Below are positions 1 through 8,724 of a stretch of 64,000 nucleotides of DNA, piece after piece. Made by a program: the position numbers and the translations under genes. This stretch comes from Chloroflexi bacterium OHK40 (GTDB taxonomy: Bacteria > Chloroflexota > Chloroflexia > Chloroflexales > Chloroflexaceae): NCBI GenBank assembly GCA_004367505.1, contig SFCB01000028.1, positions 1 to 64,000 on the forward strand, given 5' to 3'. The notes beneath the pieces were generated by a model. The model was not told the DNA's origin and made no database searches. It worked only from the letters and a program-made list of their open reading frames with translations. Numbering within the stretch: position 1 is the first letter of the stretch; every line of letters starts with the position of its first letter.

Positions 1-1586
1 AGCCCACCCCCGCGCAGGCGGCCACTCCGGCCGCCGAGCCCACCCCCGCGCAGGCGGCCACCCCGGCCGAAGGCCCGGTGCTCACCTACGGCCTGGCGGG
101 AACCTTCGACAAGCTCGACCCCAACGCCACCACTTTCAGCCGTGTCGGACAGATTGCCCTGCACCTTGTAGACCCGCTGCTCTGGCAGCCTACCGTGGGC
201 AGCTTTGAGCCTGGTCTGGCAACCGAATGGTCCGTGAACGACGACGCGACGGCCTACACCCTCAAGCTGCGCGAAGGCGTGACGTTCCACGACGGCACGC
301 CCTTCACCGCCGAGGCGGTGAAATTCACCTTCGACCGGATCGCGAACCCTGAAACCAAGGCCCAGACGGCCCTGAGCCTGCTCGGCCCCTACCAGGAGAC
401 CGAGATCATCGGCGACTACGAGGTGGTGGTGCGCTTCACCCGGCCCTTTGCCCCCTTCCTGAACAGTCTCTCCACCGCCTACCTCGCCCCTGTCTCGCCG
501 ACGGCTTTTGCGCGGGTAGGGCCGGAGAACTGGGGCCTCACCGAAGTGGTAGGCACCGGGCCGTTTAAACTCGTCTCCTACACCCCCGACAGCGAGATCG
601 TGCTGGAGCGCAACCCCGACTACGCCTGGGGGCCGAGCTTCACGGGCATGAGTGGCCCGAGCAAGCTGGCCGGGATCGTCTACAAGATTATCATCGAGCC
701 AGCCACCCGCATCGCTGCCCTGGAGACGGGGGAGGTCGACTTCATCGAGGAAGTCCCGACGATCGAGTTCGAGCGGATCAGCAACACCCCCGGCTTCGTG
801 ACGGTGAACGTGCCCCAGCCCGGCTCGGGCTGGAGCTTGATGATGAACCAGCGCCAGCCACCGATGGACGACCTGGCTGTGCGCCGGGCGATCCAGCTAG
901 CCTCCGACAAGGAGGGCATGATCGCCACGATCTGGAACGGAATCGGCCAGGTGGGCTGTGGCCCGATCACCCACGCCACCTTCGCCTTCGATGAGGCGAC
1001 CTGCTCGATGTACACCTACAACGTCGAGGAGGCCAATGCCGTGCTCGAGGAGGCTGGCTGGGTGGATAGCAACGGCGACGGCGTGCGCGAAAAGGACGGC
1101 GTCGACCTGGTGATCGGGCACTACTACCGCGCCGAGTCGCCGCTGGCCCAGCAGATGGCCGACTATATGCTGGCCGATCTGGCCCGTGTGGGGATCAAGG
1201 TTGAGCTGAATGGCCTGGCCCAGGCCGGCTACTTCGATGCCGTGCGTGCCGGCGAGCACCACACCCAGAACTGGTGGGACACCGCCACCGACCCCGACGT
1301 AGTGCGCATCCTCTTCTACAGCAAGAATGCCGGTGGCGGTACGAATCGCAACAACTACGAAAACCCCGAGATGGATCAGTTGATCGATGCTGCGGCTGGC
1401 GAGGCCGACCCGGAGGCGCGTGTGGAGCTCTACCGGCAGATCCAGCGCAAGGTGATGGACGAGGCGCTGATGGTCTTCTACAATGACCCCTACACGCTCT
1501 ACGCCCATACCGAGAAGCTCACCAACCCGGTGATGTACCTTGGCGGCAACTACGCCTACTTCGCCGCGGCTGAGCTCAGCGAGTAG
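1..1586 (+). CDS. ABC transporter substrate-binding protein, peptide/nickel family (family 5), 5' end outside window
   Basis: Extracellular binding protein of a dipeptide/oligopeptide-type ABC importer. The reading frame is open to the left edge, so the true start, signal peptide and lipobox lie upstream; an internal GTG at 78 is not the start. The first visible residues are a Pro/Ala/Thr-rich linker built from a tandem repeat, typical of the tether between a lipidated Cys and the globular domain. The mature domain has the family landmarks: an EPGLATEW-type segment, LREGVTFHDGTPF, VKFTFDRI and GTGPFKLV, running to a family-typical C-terminus about 500 residues on. It is followed by two permease genes after a large hairpin. 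The ligand is not predictable; adjacent dehydrogenases argue for a small organic solute rather than a nutritional peptide. Confidence 0.93.
   Translation, partial: PTPAQAATPAAEPTPAQAATPAEGPVLTYGLAGTFDKLDPNATTFSRVGQIALHLVDPLLWQPTVGSFEPGLATEWSVNDDATAYTLKLREGVTFHDGTPFTAEAVKFTFDRIANPETKAQTALSLLGPYQETEIIGDYEVVVRFTRPFAPFLNSLSTAYLAPVSPTAFARVGPENWGLTEVVGTGPFKLVSYTPDSEIVLERNPDYAWGPSFTGMSGPSKLAGIVYKIIIEPATRIAALETGEVDFIEEVPTIEFERISNTPGFVTVNVPQPGSGWSLMMNQRQPPMDDLAVRRAIQLASDKEGMIATIWNGIGQVGCGPITHATFAFDEATCSMYTYNVEEANAVLEEAGWVDSNGDGVREKDGVDLVIGHYYRAESPLAQQMADYMLADLARVGIKVELNGLAQAGYFDAVRAGEHHTQNWWDTATDPDVVRILFYSKNAGGGTNRNNYENPEMDQLIDAAAGEADPEARVELYRQIQRKVMDEALMVFYNDPYTLYAHTEKLTNPVMYLGGNYAYFAAAELSE
8..78 (+). 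repeat. Tandem ~36-bp repeat coding for a Pro/Ala linker
   Basis: Two nearly identical copies of a 36-bp unit lie head to tail at the left edge and encode a repeated EPTPAQAATPA-like peptide. In-frame tandem repeats of this kind commonly lengthen the flexible tether of surface lipoproteins. More copies may lie upstream of the window. Confidence 0.7.
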
Positions 1587-1596
1587 AACGCCCCAT

Positions 1597-1635
1597 GCGG
1601 CGTGGCGAGCGGCGGCTGATCGCTCGCTACGCCGC
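1597..1635 (+). terminator. Large intercistronic hairpin between binding protein and permease
   Basis: A 15-bp inverted repeat (1597-1611 and 1621-1635, one mismatch) encloses a 9-base loop. It starts 10 bases after the binding-protein stop and ends 11 bases before the permease ATG. There is no U-run after it, so it fits a processing or stability hairpin (or partial terminator) that leaves the binding protein more abundant than the permeases. Confidence 0.6.
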
Positions 1636-1646
1636 CCGCAACTGTT

Positions 1647-2570
1647 ATGCTCCGCTACATCGGCAACCGGCTGCTCGCCGCAATCCCCACCGTGCTGCTC
1701 GTGACGGTGCTGGTCTTCCTGATGCTGCATCTCATCCCGGGTGACCCGGCGGAGATCTTCCTGGGGGAGAACTTCAGCACGCCAGAGCTGCTCGCCCAGG
1801 TGCGGGCCGACATGGGGCTGGACCGCCCGCTCCACGTGCAGTACCTTTCCTACCTTGGTGGGGTGCTCCAGGGCGATTTCGGGCGCTCGCTGAACAACAA
1901 CCGCCCGGTACTCGACGAGATCGCGGCGCGCCTGCCGACCACGATCGAGTTGACAGTCGCGGCCATGGCGGTGGGCGTGCTCCTGGGCTTCTCGCTTGGC
2001 ATCATCTCGGCTCTCGGCCACAACACCTGGGTTGACACACTGGCGATGGCCCTGGCGCTGCTCGGTGTCTCGATGCCAATCTTCTGGATGTCGCTACTGC
2101 TGATCTTCTTCTTCTCGGTGCGTCTGAACTGGTTCCCCGCCCTCAGCACCGGGGGCCTGCAGGGTCTGGTGCTACCGGCGCTGGCGCTGGGCCTGCTCAG
2201 TTCGAGCACACTGGCGCGCATGGTGCGCAGCAGCATGCTCGACGTGCTGAACCAGGACTACGTGCGCACTGCCCGGTCGAAGGGTTTGCGCGAGCGGACG
2301 GTGGTGCTGCGCCACGCGCTGAAGAACGCGCTGATCCCGACGATCACGGTGCTCGGGCTCCAGTTCGGCCAGTTGCTCGGTGGCGCGGTGATCACCGAGA
2401 CGATCTTCGCCCGTCAGGGGATCGGCCGGCTCTACGTCGAGTCGATCCTGCGCAAAGATTTCACGATGGTCCAGGGGCTCACGCTGCTGATCGCCATTGC
2501 CTACGTGCTGATCAACCTGGCGGTGGATGTGGCCTACGCCGCCGTTGACCCACGGATCCAGTATGAGTAA
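1647..2570 (+). CDS. ABC transporter permease, DppB/OppB type
   Basis: Inner-membrane permease subunit of the importer, 307 residues, the normal length. It opens with MLRYIGNRLLAAIPT, the typical first helix of DppB proteins, and has the family's HLIPGDPAE segment, the R-x-S-M-L-D-V-L-x-Q-D-Y-V-R-T-A-R-x-K-G stretch near residues 195-215 and the EAA-like coupling loop before HALKNALIPT. Five to six membrane helices can be read. The start is an ATG directly after the intercistronic hairpin, with no clear Shine-Dalgarno. The next permease overlaps its last eight bases, so the two are translationally coupled. Confidence 0.94.
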   Translation: MLRYIGNRLLAAIPTVLLVTVLVFLMLHLIPGDPAEIFLGENFSTPELLAQVRADMGLDRPLHVQYLSYLGGVLQGDFGRSLNNNRPVLDEIAARLPTTIELTVAAMAVGVLLGFSLGIISALGHNTWVDTLAMALALLGVSMPIFWMSLLLIFFFSVRLNWFPALSTGGLQGLVLPALALGLLSSSTLARMVRSSMLDVLNQDYVRTARSKGLRERTVVLRHALKNALIPTITVLGLQFGQLLGGAVITETIFARQGIGRLYVESILRKDFTMVQGLTLLIAIAYVLINLAVDVAYAAVDPRIQYE

Positions 2571-3465
2571 CCCCGCCCTCCACCAGTCGAGCGCGGCCCC
2601 GAGCCCGGCTCGCCCGGCGCTTCAGCGCTCGCTCTGGCTCGACTCGCTGCGGCGCCTGGCCAGGAACCCGGGCGCCGTGCTCGGGCTCGGGCTCCTGGCG
2701 CTGATGATCCTGGCCGCGCTGTTTGCTCCTCAGATCACCCGCCACGATCCGACTGAGATCGTGCCGCGCGACCGGCTGCAGGGGCCGAACGTGGAGCACT
2801 GGTTCGGTACCGACGCGTTTGGCCGCGATATCTACACCCGCGTCGTCTACGGCGCGCGGATCTCCCTGGTGGTCGGCGTTGTCTCCGTGGCTATCGCCAC
2901 CGTGCTCGGCGTAACGCTGGGGATCCTCGCCGGTTACTTCGGTGGGATCGCCGACGCGCTGATCATGCGTGGCGTGGACGTGATGCTGGCCTTCCCGGGC
3001 ATCTTACTCGCGCTGGTGATCGTGGGGGTGCTCGGACCCGATCTGCTCAACGCGATGATCGCGGTAGGCCTCTCCGCCGCCCCCACGTATGCCCGGGTGA
3101 CCCGCAGCGCGGTGCTGCAGACGAAGACGAACCTGTACATCGAGGCGGCCACTGTGGCTGGCGTGCCGGCCTGGCAGATCGTGCTGCGGCACCTGCTGCC
3201 GAATATTCTTGGCCCGATCGTGGTGGTGACGACGCTCGGGGTCGCCGGGGCGATCATCGCCGGGGCCTCGCTGAGCTTCCTGGGTCTGGGTGCCCGGCCG
3301 CCCACCCCCGAGTGGGGGCTGATGCTCAGTGAGGGGCGCAGCTACCTGCGCCAGGCCTGGTGGATCACTACCTTCCCCGGTCTCGCGATCATGCTCACGG
3401 TGCTCGCCATCAATCTGCTCGGCGATGGCCTGCGCGACGCGCTCGACCCCCGGATGCAGAAATAA
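2563..3465 (+). CDS. ABC transporter permease, DppC/OppC type
   Basis: Second permease subunit, 300 residues. The ATG at 2563 overlaps the stop of the upstream permease, so this start is preferred over an in-frame codon at 2527. It shows a cytoplasmic N-terminal tail, then the first helix (about residues 35-55), the RDxYTRVVYGARISL segment that opens the transmembrane domain, the Y-I-E-A-A-x-x-x-G coupling loop near residue 195 and the C-terminal DGLRDALDPR motif typical of DppC. No ATP-binding subunits follow, so the importer must borrow ATPases encoded elsewhere. Confidence 0.94.
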   Translation: MSNPALHQSSAAPSPARPALQRSLWLDSLRRLARNPGAVLGLGLLALMILAALFAPQITRHDPTEIVPRDRLQGPNVEHWFGTDAFGRDIYTRVVYGARISLVVGVVSVAIATVLGVTLGILAGYFGGIADALIMRGVDVMLAFPGILLALVIVGVLGPDLLNAMIAVGLSAAPTYARVTRSAVLQTKTNLYIEAATVAGVPAWQIVLRHLLPNILGPIVVVTTLGVAGAIIAGASLSFLGLGARPPTPEWGLMLSEGRSYLRQAWWITTFPGLAIMLTVLAINLLGDGLRDALDPRMQK

Positions 3466-3482
3466 GCAGCAGAGGAGCTCAC

Positions 3483-4310
3483 GTGCAGCGCTTTCGCGGA
3501 AAGGTAGCGATCGTCACCGGGGCGGGCAGCGGGATCGGCCTGGCGATCGCCAGGGCCTTCGCGTCCGAGGGCGCGGCGGTGGTGATCGCCGAGATCAACC
3601 CGGCGACGGGTGCGGTGGCGGCGGCAACAATCGGCACGGCCGGGGGGCAAGCGATCGCCATCCCCACCGATGTGGCCGATGAAACCCAGGTGGCGCGCAT
3701 GGTCGAGGCAACGGTGGACCGGCTCGGCCAGGTTGACATCCTGGTGAACAATGCCGGTGTGGTAGCCCACAGGCTGCTCCTCGATCTGGAGCGGGAGGTC
3801 TGGGAACGGCAGCTGGCGGTGCAGCTCACTGGCCCCTTCCTGGCCTCGCGCCATGTGGCCCGCCACCTGATCACCCGGGGCGCGACTGGCCGGATCATCA
3901 ACATCTCGTCGGTCGCAGCGCTGATGGGACGGGTGAAGGGCGGCGCCCACTGCGCCTCCAAGGCGGGGCTCACCATGCTCACCCGGGTGCTCGCGATGGA
4001 GCTCGGTGCCTACGGCATTACCGTGAATGCCGTGGCCCCCGGCCTGGTCGATGTGCCGGCCCAGCGTGATGAGCTGAACCTCTCCGGCGCATACAAGGAG
4101 CGCTACCTGCGGGAGATCCCGCTCGGGCGCATCGGCGAGCCGGCTGATATTGCCCACACGGTACTCTTCCTCGCCTCCGATGAGGCGGCCTGGGTGAGCG
4201 GCCAGCTCCACGTGGTGGACGGCGGCCTCATGGCTGGTCACCTCTCTTTCCAGGGTGTGCACGACTTTACCATGCTCCAGGGTACCGGTATGGAGGGAGA
4301 GCTGCCGTGA
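3483..4310 (+). CDS. Short-chain dehydrogenase/reductase with catalytic Tyr apparently missing
   Basis: NAD(P)-dependent SDR-fold protein, 275 residues from a GTG start placed 3 bases after GAGGAGCT. It shows the TGAGSGIG cofactor motif (residues 12-19), the NNAG motif and the NISS catalytic-serine segment. The YxxxK site is abnormal: the sequence reads GGAHCASKAG (His156-Cys157-Ala-Ser-Lys160), where relatives commonly read AHYCASKAG. It looks like an in-frame loss of the Tyr codon from a CAC-TAC run, leaving His at the Tyr position. The C-terminus is also longer than usual. Likely co-transcribed with the transporter and overlapping the next SDR by four bases. It may be inactive, have altered activity, or carry a sequence error. 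Confidence 0.88.
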   Translation: MQRFRGKVAIVTGAGSGIGLAIARAFASEGAAVVIAEINPATGAVAAATIGTAGGQAIAIPTDVADETQVARMVEATVDRLGQVDILVNNAGVVAHRLLLDLEREVWERQLAVQLTGPFLASRHVARHLITRGATGRIINISSVAALMGRVKGGAHCASKAGLTMLTRVLAMELGAYGITVNAVAPGLVDVPAQRDELNLSGAYKERYLREIPLGRIGEPADIAHTVLFLASDEAAWVSGQLHVVDGGLMAGHLSFQGVHDFTMLQGTGMEGELP

Positions 4311-5191
4311 GCACGTCCCCCGATCGCTCGCCGGCAACCGAGCCGTGGCGCCCGCTGACGGGTCGTGTGGCGCTGGTAACGGGTGCTGGTCGTGGTCTGG
4401 GCTATGGTGTAGCCCGAGCGCTCGCCCGCGCGGGCGCCGCCGTTGGCGCCGCCGATATCGATGCGGGTGAGTTGGCCCGGGCGGGCGCGGCGATCCGCTC
4501 CGATGGTGGTGCGGTGCGTGAACTACGCTTCGATGTGAGTGACCCTGGTGCCTGTGAGGGCGCAGTGCGCGAGCTCGTGGCTCGCTGGGGCCGCCTTGAT
4601 ATTGTGGTCCACGCCGCCATTCTCATGCCGCTGATCCGCTTCGATGCGACCACGCCCGCGCTGTGGCGTCGTCAAATTGACATAAGCATTGGTGGGCTCG
4701 TCAACCTGACGCGAAGCGTGTGGCCGGTGATGGCGAGCCAGGGCGGCGGGCATCTCATCGGTGTGGCGAGTGGCTCGAGCGTGCGCGGCTACCACCACGA
4801 GGTGGTCTACTGCACCGCCAAGCACGCCCAGGAGGGCTTCGTCAAGGCCCTGGCCCTGGAGGCGGGGCCGCAGCGCATCGCCGTGAACACGATCGGGCCG
4901 GGGGCTCCGATCAAGCCCACCGGGATCAGTTGGGCCGAGCTGGAGGCGTTGCCCGCGTCCGAACGCGGAGCCTGGGCCGATCCGGTGGATCTGGGCCGGG
5001 CCTTCGTCTGGCTGGCCGCTCAGCCGCCCGAGCGCTTCAGCGGGCTCCGCTTCGATGCCGGGCCGATCGTGCGCTCGCTCGACGCTGAGGGGCCTGACTT
5101 CGCCTTCGCTCCCGAGAAGGTGACGCTCTATGTGGACGACTTCGTGGCGCGGCAGCGCTGGATGGCCGCCTACCCGCACATGGAACCCTAG
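4307..5191 (+). CDS. Short-chain dehydrogenase/reductase
   Basis: SDR-family oxidoreductase, 294 residues, starting at a GTG that overlaps the previous stop (GTGA). It carries TGAGRGLG for dinucleotide binding, a GVASGSS serine segment and an intact YCTAK catalytic motif (Tyr and Lys present), unlike the SDR just upstream. The pair may work as a heteromer or on successive steps of one substrate. The C-terminal ~50 residues after the core are family-unspecific. Substrate unknown; the operon (importer, two SDRs, 2-hydroxyacid dehydrogenase) suggests oxidation or reduction of an imported hydroxy or keto compound. Confidence 0.9.
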   Translation: MSTSPDRSPATEPWRPLTGRVALVTGAGRGLGYGVARALARAGAAVGAADIDAGELARAGAAIRSDGGAVRELRFDVSDPGACEGAVRELVARWGRLDIVVHAAILMPLIRFDATTPALWRRQIDISIGGLVNLTRSVWPVMASQGGGHLIGVASGSSVRGYHHEVVYCTAKHAQEGFVKALALEAGPQRIAVNTIGPGAPIKPTGISWAELEALPASERGAWADPVDLGRAFVWLAAQPPERFSGLRFDAGPIVRSLDAEGPDFAFAPEKVTLYVDDFVARQRWMAAYPHMEP

Positions 5192-5193
5192 CA

Positions 5194-6282
5194 ATGCACG
5201 TGGCTGTAACCCCTGAGCTTCCCTCGCCTGGGGCCGCGCTCCATGCGCGCCCCGTGAATGTCCTGATCGCCTCCTACCTGGAGCCCGAGCATGTCGAGCG
5301 CATCCGCGCCGTGGACGCGCGGCTGCGCGTGAGCTACGAGCCCGACTTGCTGCCACCGCCGCGCTACCCAGCCGACCATACCAGTACGCGCTCCCGCAGC
5401 GCCGCCGACGAGGCCCGCTGGCGGGCGCTGCTCGCCGAGGCCGAGGTGCTCTTCGACTTCGACCACACCAACCGCCAGGCGCTGCCCGAGCTGGCGCCAC
5501 GGCTACGCTGGGTGCAGGCCACTAGCGCCGGGATCGGCCAGTTTGTGCGGCGCATGGGCTACGCCGAGCGCATGCCCGGGGTTGTCTACACGACGGCCAG
5601 TGGGGTACACGCCCAGCCCCTCGCCGAGTTCTGCGCCATGGCTATGCTCATGTTCGCCCGCAACCTCTGGCAGATGCAGCGCCTCCAGGCCGAGCGGCGC
5701 TGGGAGCGCTTCGGCGCAACCGACCTGGCGGGCCGTACGCTGCTGGTGCTTGGCCTCGGGCGGGTGGGTACGGCCGTCGCGCGTCTTGGCAAAGCCCTGG
5801 GGATGACGGTGCTCGGCGTGAAGCGCAGGCCCGCAGGTGCCGACCCACACGCCCTGGGCTGCGATGAGCTCTACGGGCCCGATAGGCTCGCCTCACTACT
5901 GCCACGGGCCGAGTTTCTCGTTATCGTGACGCCCCATACCGACGCGACCGAGCGGCTGGTGGGCGCGCCGGAGCTGGCCGCGCTGCCGCGTGGGGCCGTG
6001 GTGATCAACATCGGGCGCGGCCAGGTGCTCGACGAAACCGCCCTCACGGCAGCGCTGCAGGCGGGCCACCTGGGCGGGGCCGCGCTCGATGTCTTCGAGA
6101 CCGAGCCCCTTCCAGCCGAGAGCCCGCTCTGGGCCATGCCCAATGTGCTCGTGAGCCCGCACTCCGCCAGCACCAGCGATCGGGAGAATGGCCGGCTCAC
6201 CGAGCTCTTCTGCGATAATCTCCGCCGCTATCTCGCCGGTGCGCCGCTGTGTAACCTGCTGGACCTTGAGGCGCTGTATTGA
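5194..6282 (+). CDS. D-isomer-specific 2-hydroxyacid dehydrogenase family protein
   Basis: NAD-dependent 2-hydroxyacid/phosphoglycerate-dehydrogenase-type enzyme, 362 residues. The C-terminal NAD domain shows GLGRVGTAVARLGKALGM, the INIGRGQVLDE segment with the catalytic Arg, ALDVFETEPLP with the Glu, and VSPHSAS with the catalytic His. The N-terminal substrate domain is of the GyaR/CtBP-like variety. It starts two bases after the upstream stop and ends the operon. Probable role: interconversion of a 2-keto and 2-hydroxy acid derived from the transported compound. Confidence 0.92.
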   Translation: MHVAVTPELPSPGAALHARPVNVLIASYLEPEHVERIRAVDARLRVSYEPDLLPPPRYPADHTSTRSRSAADEARWRALLAEAEVLFDFDHTNRQALPELAPRLRWVQATSAGIGQFVRRMGYAERMPGVVYTTASGVHAQPLAEFCAMAMLMFARNLWQMQRLQAERRWERFGATDLAGRTLLVLGLGRVGTAVARLGKALGMTVLGVKRRPAGADPHALGCDELYGPDRLASLLPRAEFLVIVTPHTDATERLVGAPELAALPRGAVVINIGRGQVLDETALTAALQAGHLGGAALDVFETEPLPAESPLWAMPNVLVSPHSASTSDRENGRLTELFCDNLRRYLAGAPLCNLLDLEALY

Positions 6283-6350
6283 TGGCACGCCGCTTGCTGA
6301 TAGGGCTGCGAGCAACCTCTTCGCAACGCGCCTGCTAACCCCCTCTTTCG

Positions 6351-6370
6351 CGGCCGCCCACGGGCGGCCG
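6351..6370. terminator. GC hairpin between convergent genes
   Basis: A perfect 9-bp inverted repeat with a 2-base centre sits 69 bases past the 2-hydroxyacid dehydrogenase stop and 9 bases from the stop of the oppositely oriented TspO-like gene. No clear T-run follows on either strand, so it is a probable bidirectional terminator without a canonical tail. Confidence 0.5.
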
Positions 6371-6378
6371 TTGCCGAT

Positions 6379-7164
6379 CTACGGCCTGCGCGCCCGTAGG
6401 GCAGCGGCGGCGGCAGCGAGGGCAGCGGCCCCGCTGGCGACCATGGCCACGGGCCCGGCCAGGGGCGTTCCGGCATTCTTCGCGGCAATCCCGGCGAAGG
6501 CCCAGGCCAGGGTGAGCGGGTAGGCCGGGTCGCGCCGGGCGAGGCCAAGGGCCGTAGCCAGAGCGGCGCCGATCGCGAGCAGGCTGGCGGTCCATAGCTC
6601 GCGGCTCTGCTCCGTGCCGGTCCAGCCGGCGTCGTAGAGCGCCACCGTCACGTTGATGATCGTTGCGACGCTCACCCAGCCCAGATAGATGCTGAAGGGA
6701 AGCCGGGCCAGCAGCCACTCGGCCAGGGGGCGCGGGCCGTGGCCGAGGCGTGTGTCGGCCACAATGAGGGCGAGCAGCAGGCCGAGCATGGCGCCGAGCG
6801 TGAGCCCGAAGTGGTTGTAGTGCCAGAGCAGGAGCCAGGTGATGTTGGCCGCGCAGCTGGCGATGAAGGGCCAGGCCACTCGCCGCAGGCGTGGATTGCC
6901 CCGCTGGCTGGGCAAGGCCTGATAGACGGCGTAGCCCACCAGGCCACTGTAGATCAGGCCCCAGATGCTGAAGGTGTAGCCGGCAGGGATGATCGGGAGC
7001 GGGAAGCGGTCGGAGATTGCGCCGGTGGTCTGGCCATTGAGGGGCAGGCTGTTAGCGAGGGCGTTCGTGGCGATCGTGGCAGCCAGCGCCGCGATCACCG
7101 CGCCCTGGCGTCCGGACTCGGCTGGGAGCGAGGCGCCCTGGCTGCGGGGGAGGATGCTGGTCAT
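6379..7164 (-). CDS. TspO/MBR-related membrane protein (tryptophan-rich sensory protein-like)
   Basis: Integral membrane protein, 261 residues, with about seven hydrophobic segments. The stretch IIPAGYTFSIWGLIYSGL (residues ~58-75) and the later WLLLWHYNHFG and LPFSIYLGWVSVATIIN segments are characteristic of the long TspO-related family rather than the compact ~160-residue TspO. Canonical TspO binds tetrapyrroles and modulates porphyrin-linked regulation; whether this longer form does so is unknown. The ATG follows AAGGAG at a good distance. It is divergent from the M20 peptidase gene. Confidence 0.75.
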   Translation of the reverse strand: MTSILPRSQGASLPAESGRQGAVIAALAATIATNALANSLPLNGQTTGAISDRFPLPIIPAGYTFSIWGLIYSGLVGYAVYQALPSQRGNPRLRRVAWPFIASCAANITWLLLWHYNHFGLTLGAMLGLLLALIVADTRLGHGPRPLAEWLLARLPFSIYLGWVSVATIINVTVALYDAGWTGTEQSRELWTASLLAIGAALATALGLARRDPAYPLTLAWAFAGIAAKNAGTPLAGPVAMVASGAAALAAAAAALRARRP

Positions 7165-7356
7165 CGGGAACTCCTTGTATAATGGGCCATCTGTGATGTT
7201 GGACCTGTCCAGGAAGTTGGGCGTTGTGCTGGCGATCGCTCCAGGCGCCAGCCTACCGCTGACTCACCGCTGCGGGCGGCGGCGCCGGCCGCTTTCAGAC
7301 AGGTTCTCCATCGTTTCGTAGCGCCACGGCGCATGAGTAGTGTAGAGGCAACCCCT
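7165..7356. other. Divergent intergenic region
   Basis: Between the TspO-like gene (minus) and the M20 peptidase (plus). A TATAAT hexamer lies at about 7178-7183 on the plus strand, but I could not pair it with a convincing -35 element. No operator-like palindrome was seen. Confidence 0.4.
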
Positions 7357-8724
7357 ATGCCAGGCTGGGAATCCTACCTTGAGGCCAACCAGGCCCGCTT
7401 CACCGACGAGTTGCTCGACTTTCTGCGCATCCCGAGCATCTCCGCCATCCCCGCTCACGCCCCCGATGTACAGCGCGCCGCTGAATGGGTTGCCGCCCGG
7501 GTCACGGCGGCGGGTCTTGAGCATGCCCGGATCCTGCCCACCGGTGGCCACCCCGTCGTCTACGCCGACTGGCTCCACGCCCCTGGCAAGCCTACGGTGC
7601 TGATCTACGGCCACTTCGATGTGCAGCCGGTAGATCCGGTGAGCCTCTGGACGCACCCGCCCTTCGAGCCCCACATCGAGGATGGCCGGGTCTACGCCCG
7701 TGGCGCCAGTGATGATAAGGGTAACATGCTTGTGCCCATCCTGGCGATCGAGGCCATGCTCAAGACCAGCGGCGCCCTGCCGGTGAACGTCAAGGTCTTC
7801 TTTGAGGGCCAGGAGGAGATCGGGAGCCCGCAGATCGGGAGCTTCCTGCCGCACCATAAGGAGCTCTTCGCCTGCGATATGGTGCTGAGCGCCGACGGCG
7901 GCCAGTACAGCGAGACCGAGCCTGAGATCCTCGTGGCCCTGCGGGGCGGTTGCGGTGTGCAGATCGATGTGCGTGCCGCGAAGATGGATCTCCACAGCGG
8001 GCTCTACGGCGGCGTGGTGATGAATCCCATCCACGCGCTGGTGATGATCCTCAACTCGATGCGCTCCCCCGACGGGGTGATCACCGTCGAGGGCTTCTAC
8101 GACGATGTGCGCCCGCTCACCCCGCTCGACCGCGAGCGCATCGCTGCCGTCCCCTACGATGTCGAGGCCATCAAGGCCGAGCTACAGATCCCCGCCACCT
8201 TCAGCGAGGCTGGCTACACGCCGCGCGAGGCCAGTTGGGCCCGGCCTACCCTCGAGGTGAATGGGATCTGGGGTGGCTTCCAGGACGAGGGCATCAAGAC
8301 GGTGCTGCCCGCCGAGGCCCACGCCAAGATCACCTGCCGCCTGGTGGCCGACCAGGACCCCGAGCGGATCGTGCGTGCCTTGCAGGCCCACGTGGAGCGC
8401 AACACGCCCCCCGGCGTGACGGTGACGGTCACCCCGCTTGCCTTCCGTGCCTACCCCTACATGGTGCCGGCCGATGAGCCGGGCAACGCGGCGGTGCGCG
8501 AGGTGCTGCTGGAGCTCTACGAGAAAGAGCCCTACCATGTGCGTAGCGGCGGCTCGATCCCCGTCTGTACGCTCTTCCAGCGCGAGCTTGGCGCCTACAC
8601 CGCTAGCTTCGGCTTCGGGCTCTCCGACGAGCGCCAGCACTCCCCCGACGAGTTCTTCCGCCTGGCGAGCTTCCGCAAGGGGCAGACGGCCTACTGCAAG
8701 CTGCTTGAGCGCCTGGGACGCTAA
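7357..8724 (+). CDS. M20 family dipeptidase
   Basis: Zinc-dependent exopeptidase of the M20/ArgE/DapE/carnosinase-like group, 455 residues. Visible metal and catalytic motifs in order: YGHFDVQPVD (His, Asp), ARGASDDKGN (bridging Asp), FEGQEEIGS (catalytic Glu and metal Glu), LSADGG, and the late SDERQHSPDE metal His. A lid domain lies in the middle, with GGSIPVC near the C-terminus. I prefer ATG 7357 because AGAGG stands 8 bases upstream; an in-frame ATG at 7333 has no Shine-Dalgarno. It probably hydrolyses dipeptides or N-acyl amino acids in the cytoplasm. Confidence 0.92.
   Translation: MPGWESYLEANQARFTDELLDFLRIPSISAIPAHAPDVQRAAEWVAARVTAAGLEHARILPTGGHPVVYADWLHAPGKPTVLIYGHFDVQPVDPVSLWTHPPFEPHIEDGRVYARGASDDKGNMLVPILAIEAMLKTSGALPVNVKVFFEGQEEIGSPQIGSFLPHHKELFACDMVLSADGGQYSETEPEILVALRGGCGVQIDVRAAKMDLHSGLYGGVVMNPIHALVMILNSMRSPDGVITVEGFYDDVRPLTPLDRERIAAVPYDVEAIKAELQIPATFSEAGYTPREASWARPTLEVNGIWGGFQDEGIKTVLPAEAHAKITCRLVADQDPERIVRALQAHVERNTPPGVTVTVTPLAFRAYPYMVPADEPGNAAVREVLLELYEKEPYHVRSGGSIPVCTLFQRELGAYTASFGFGLSDERQHSPDEFFRLASFRKGQTAYCKLLERLGR

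Noticed and set aside
897-2021. Long minus-strand open frame (374 codons) opposite the binding protein and permease genes
   Set aside because: It is the antisense of well-supported transporter genes, has a His/Gln/Arg-rich composition and no domain; such frames are common in high-GC DNA. The same applies to long antisense frames at 3342-4337, 12657-14108, 16198-17430, 19843-21543, 29863-31593, 31923-33371, 42718-44241, 44386-45702 and 60528-61709.
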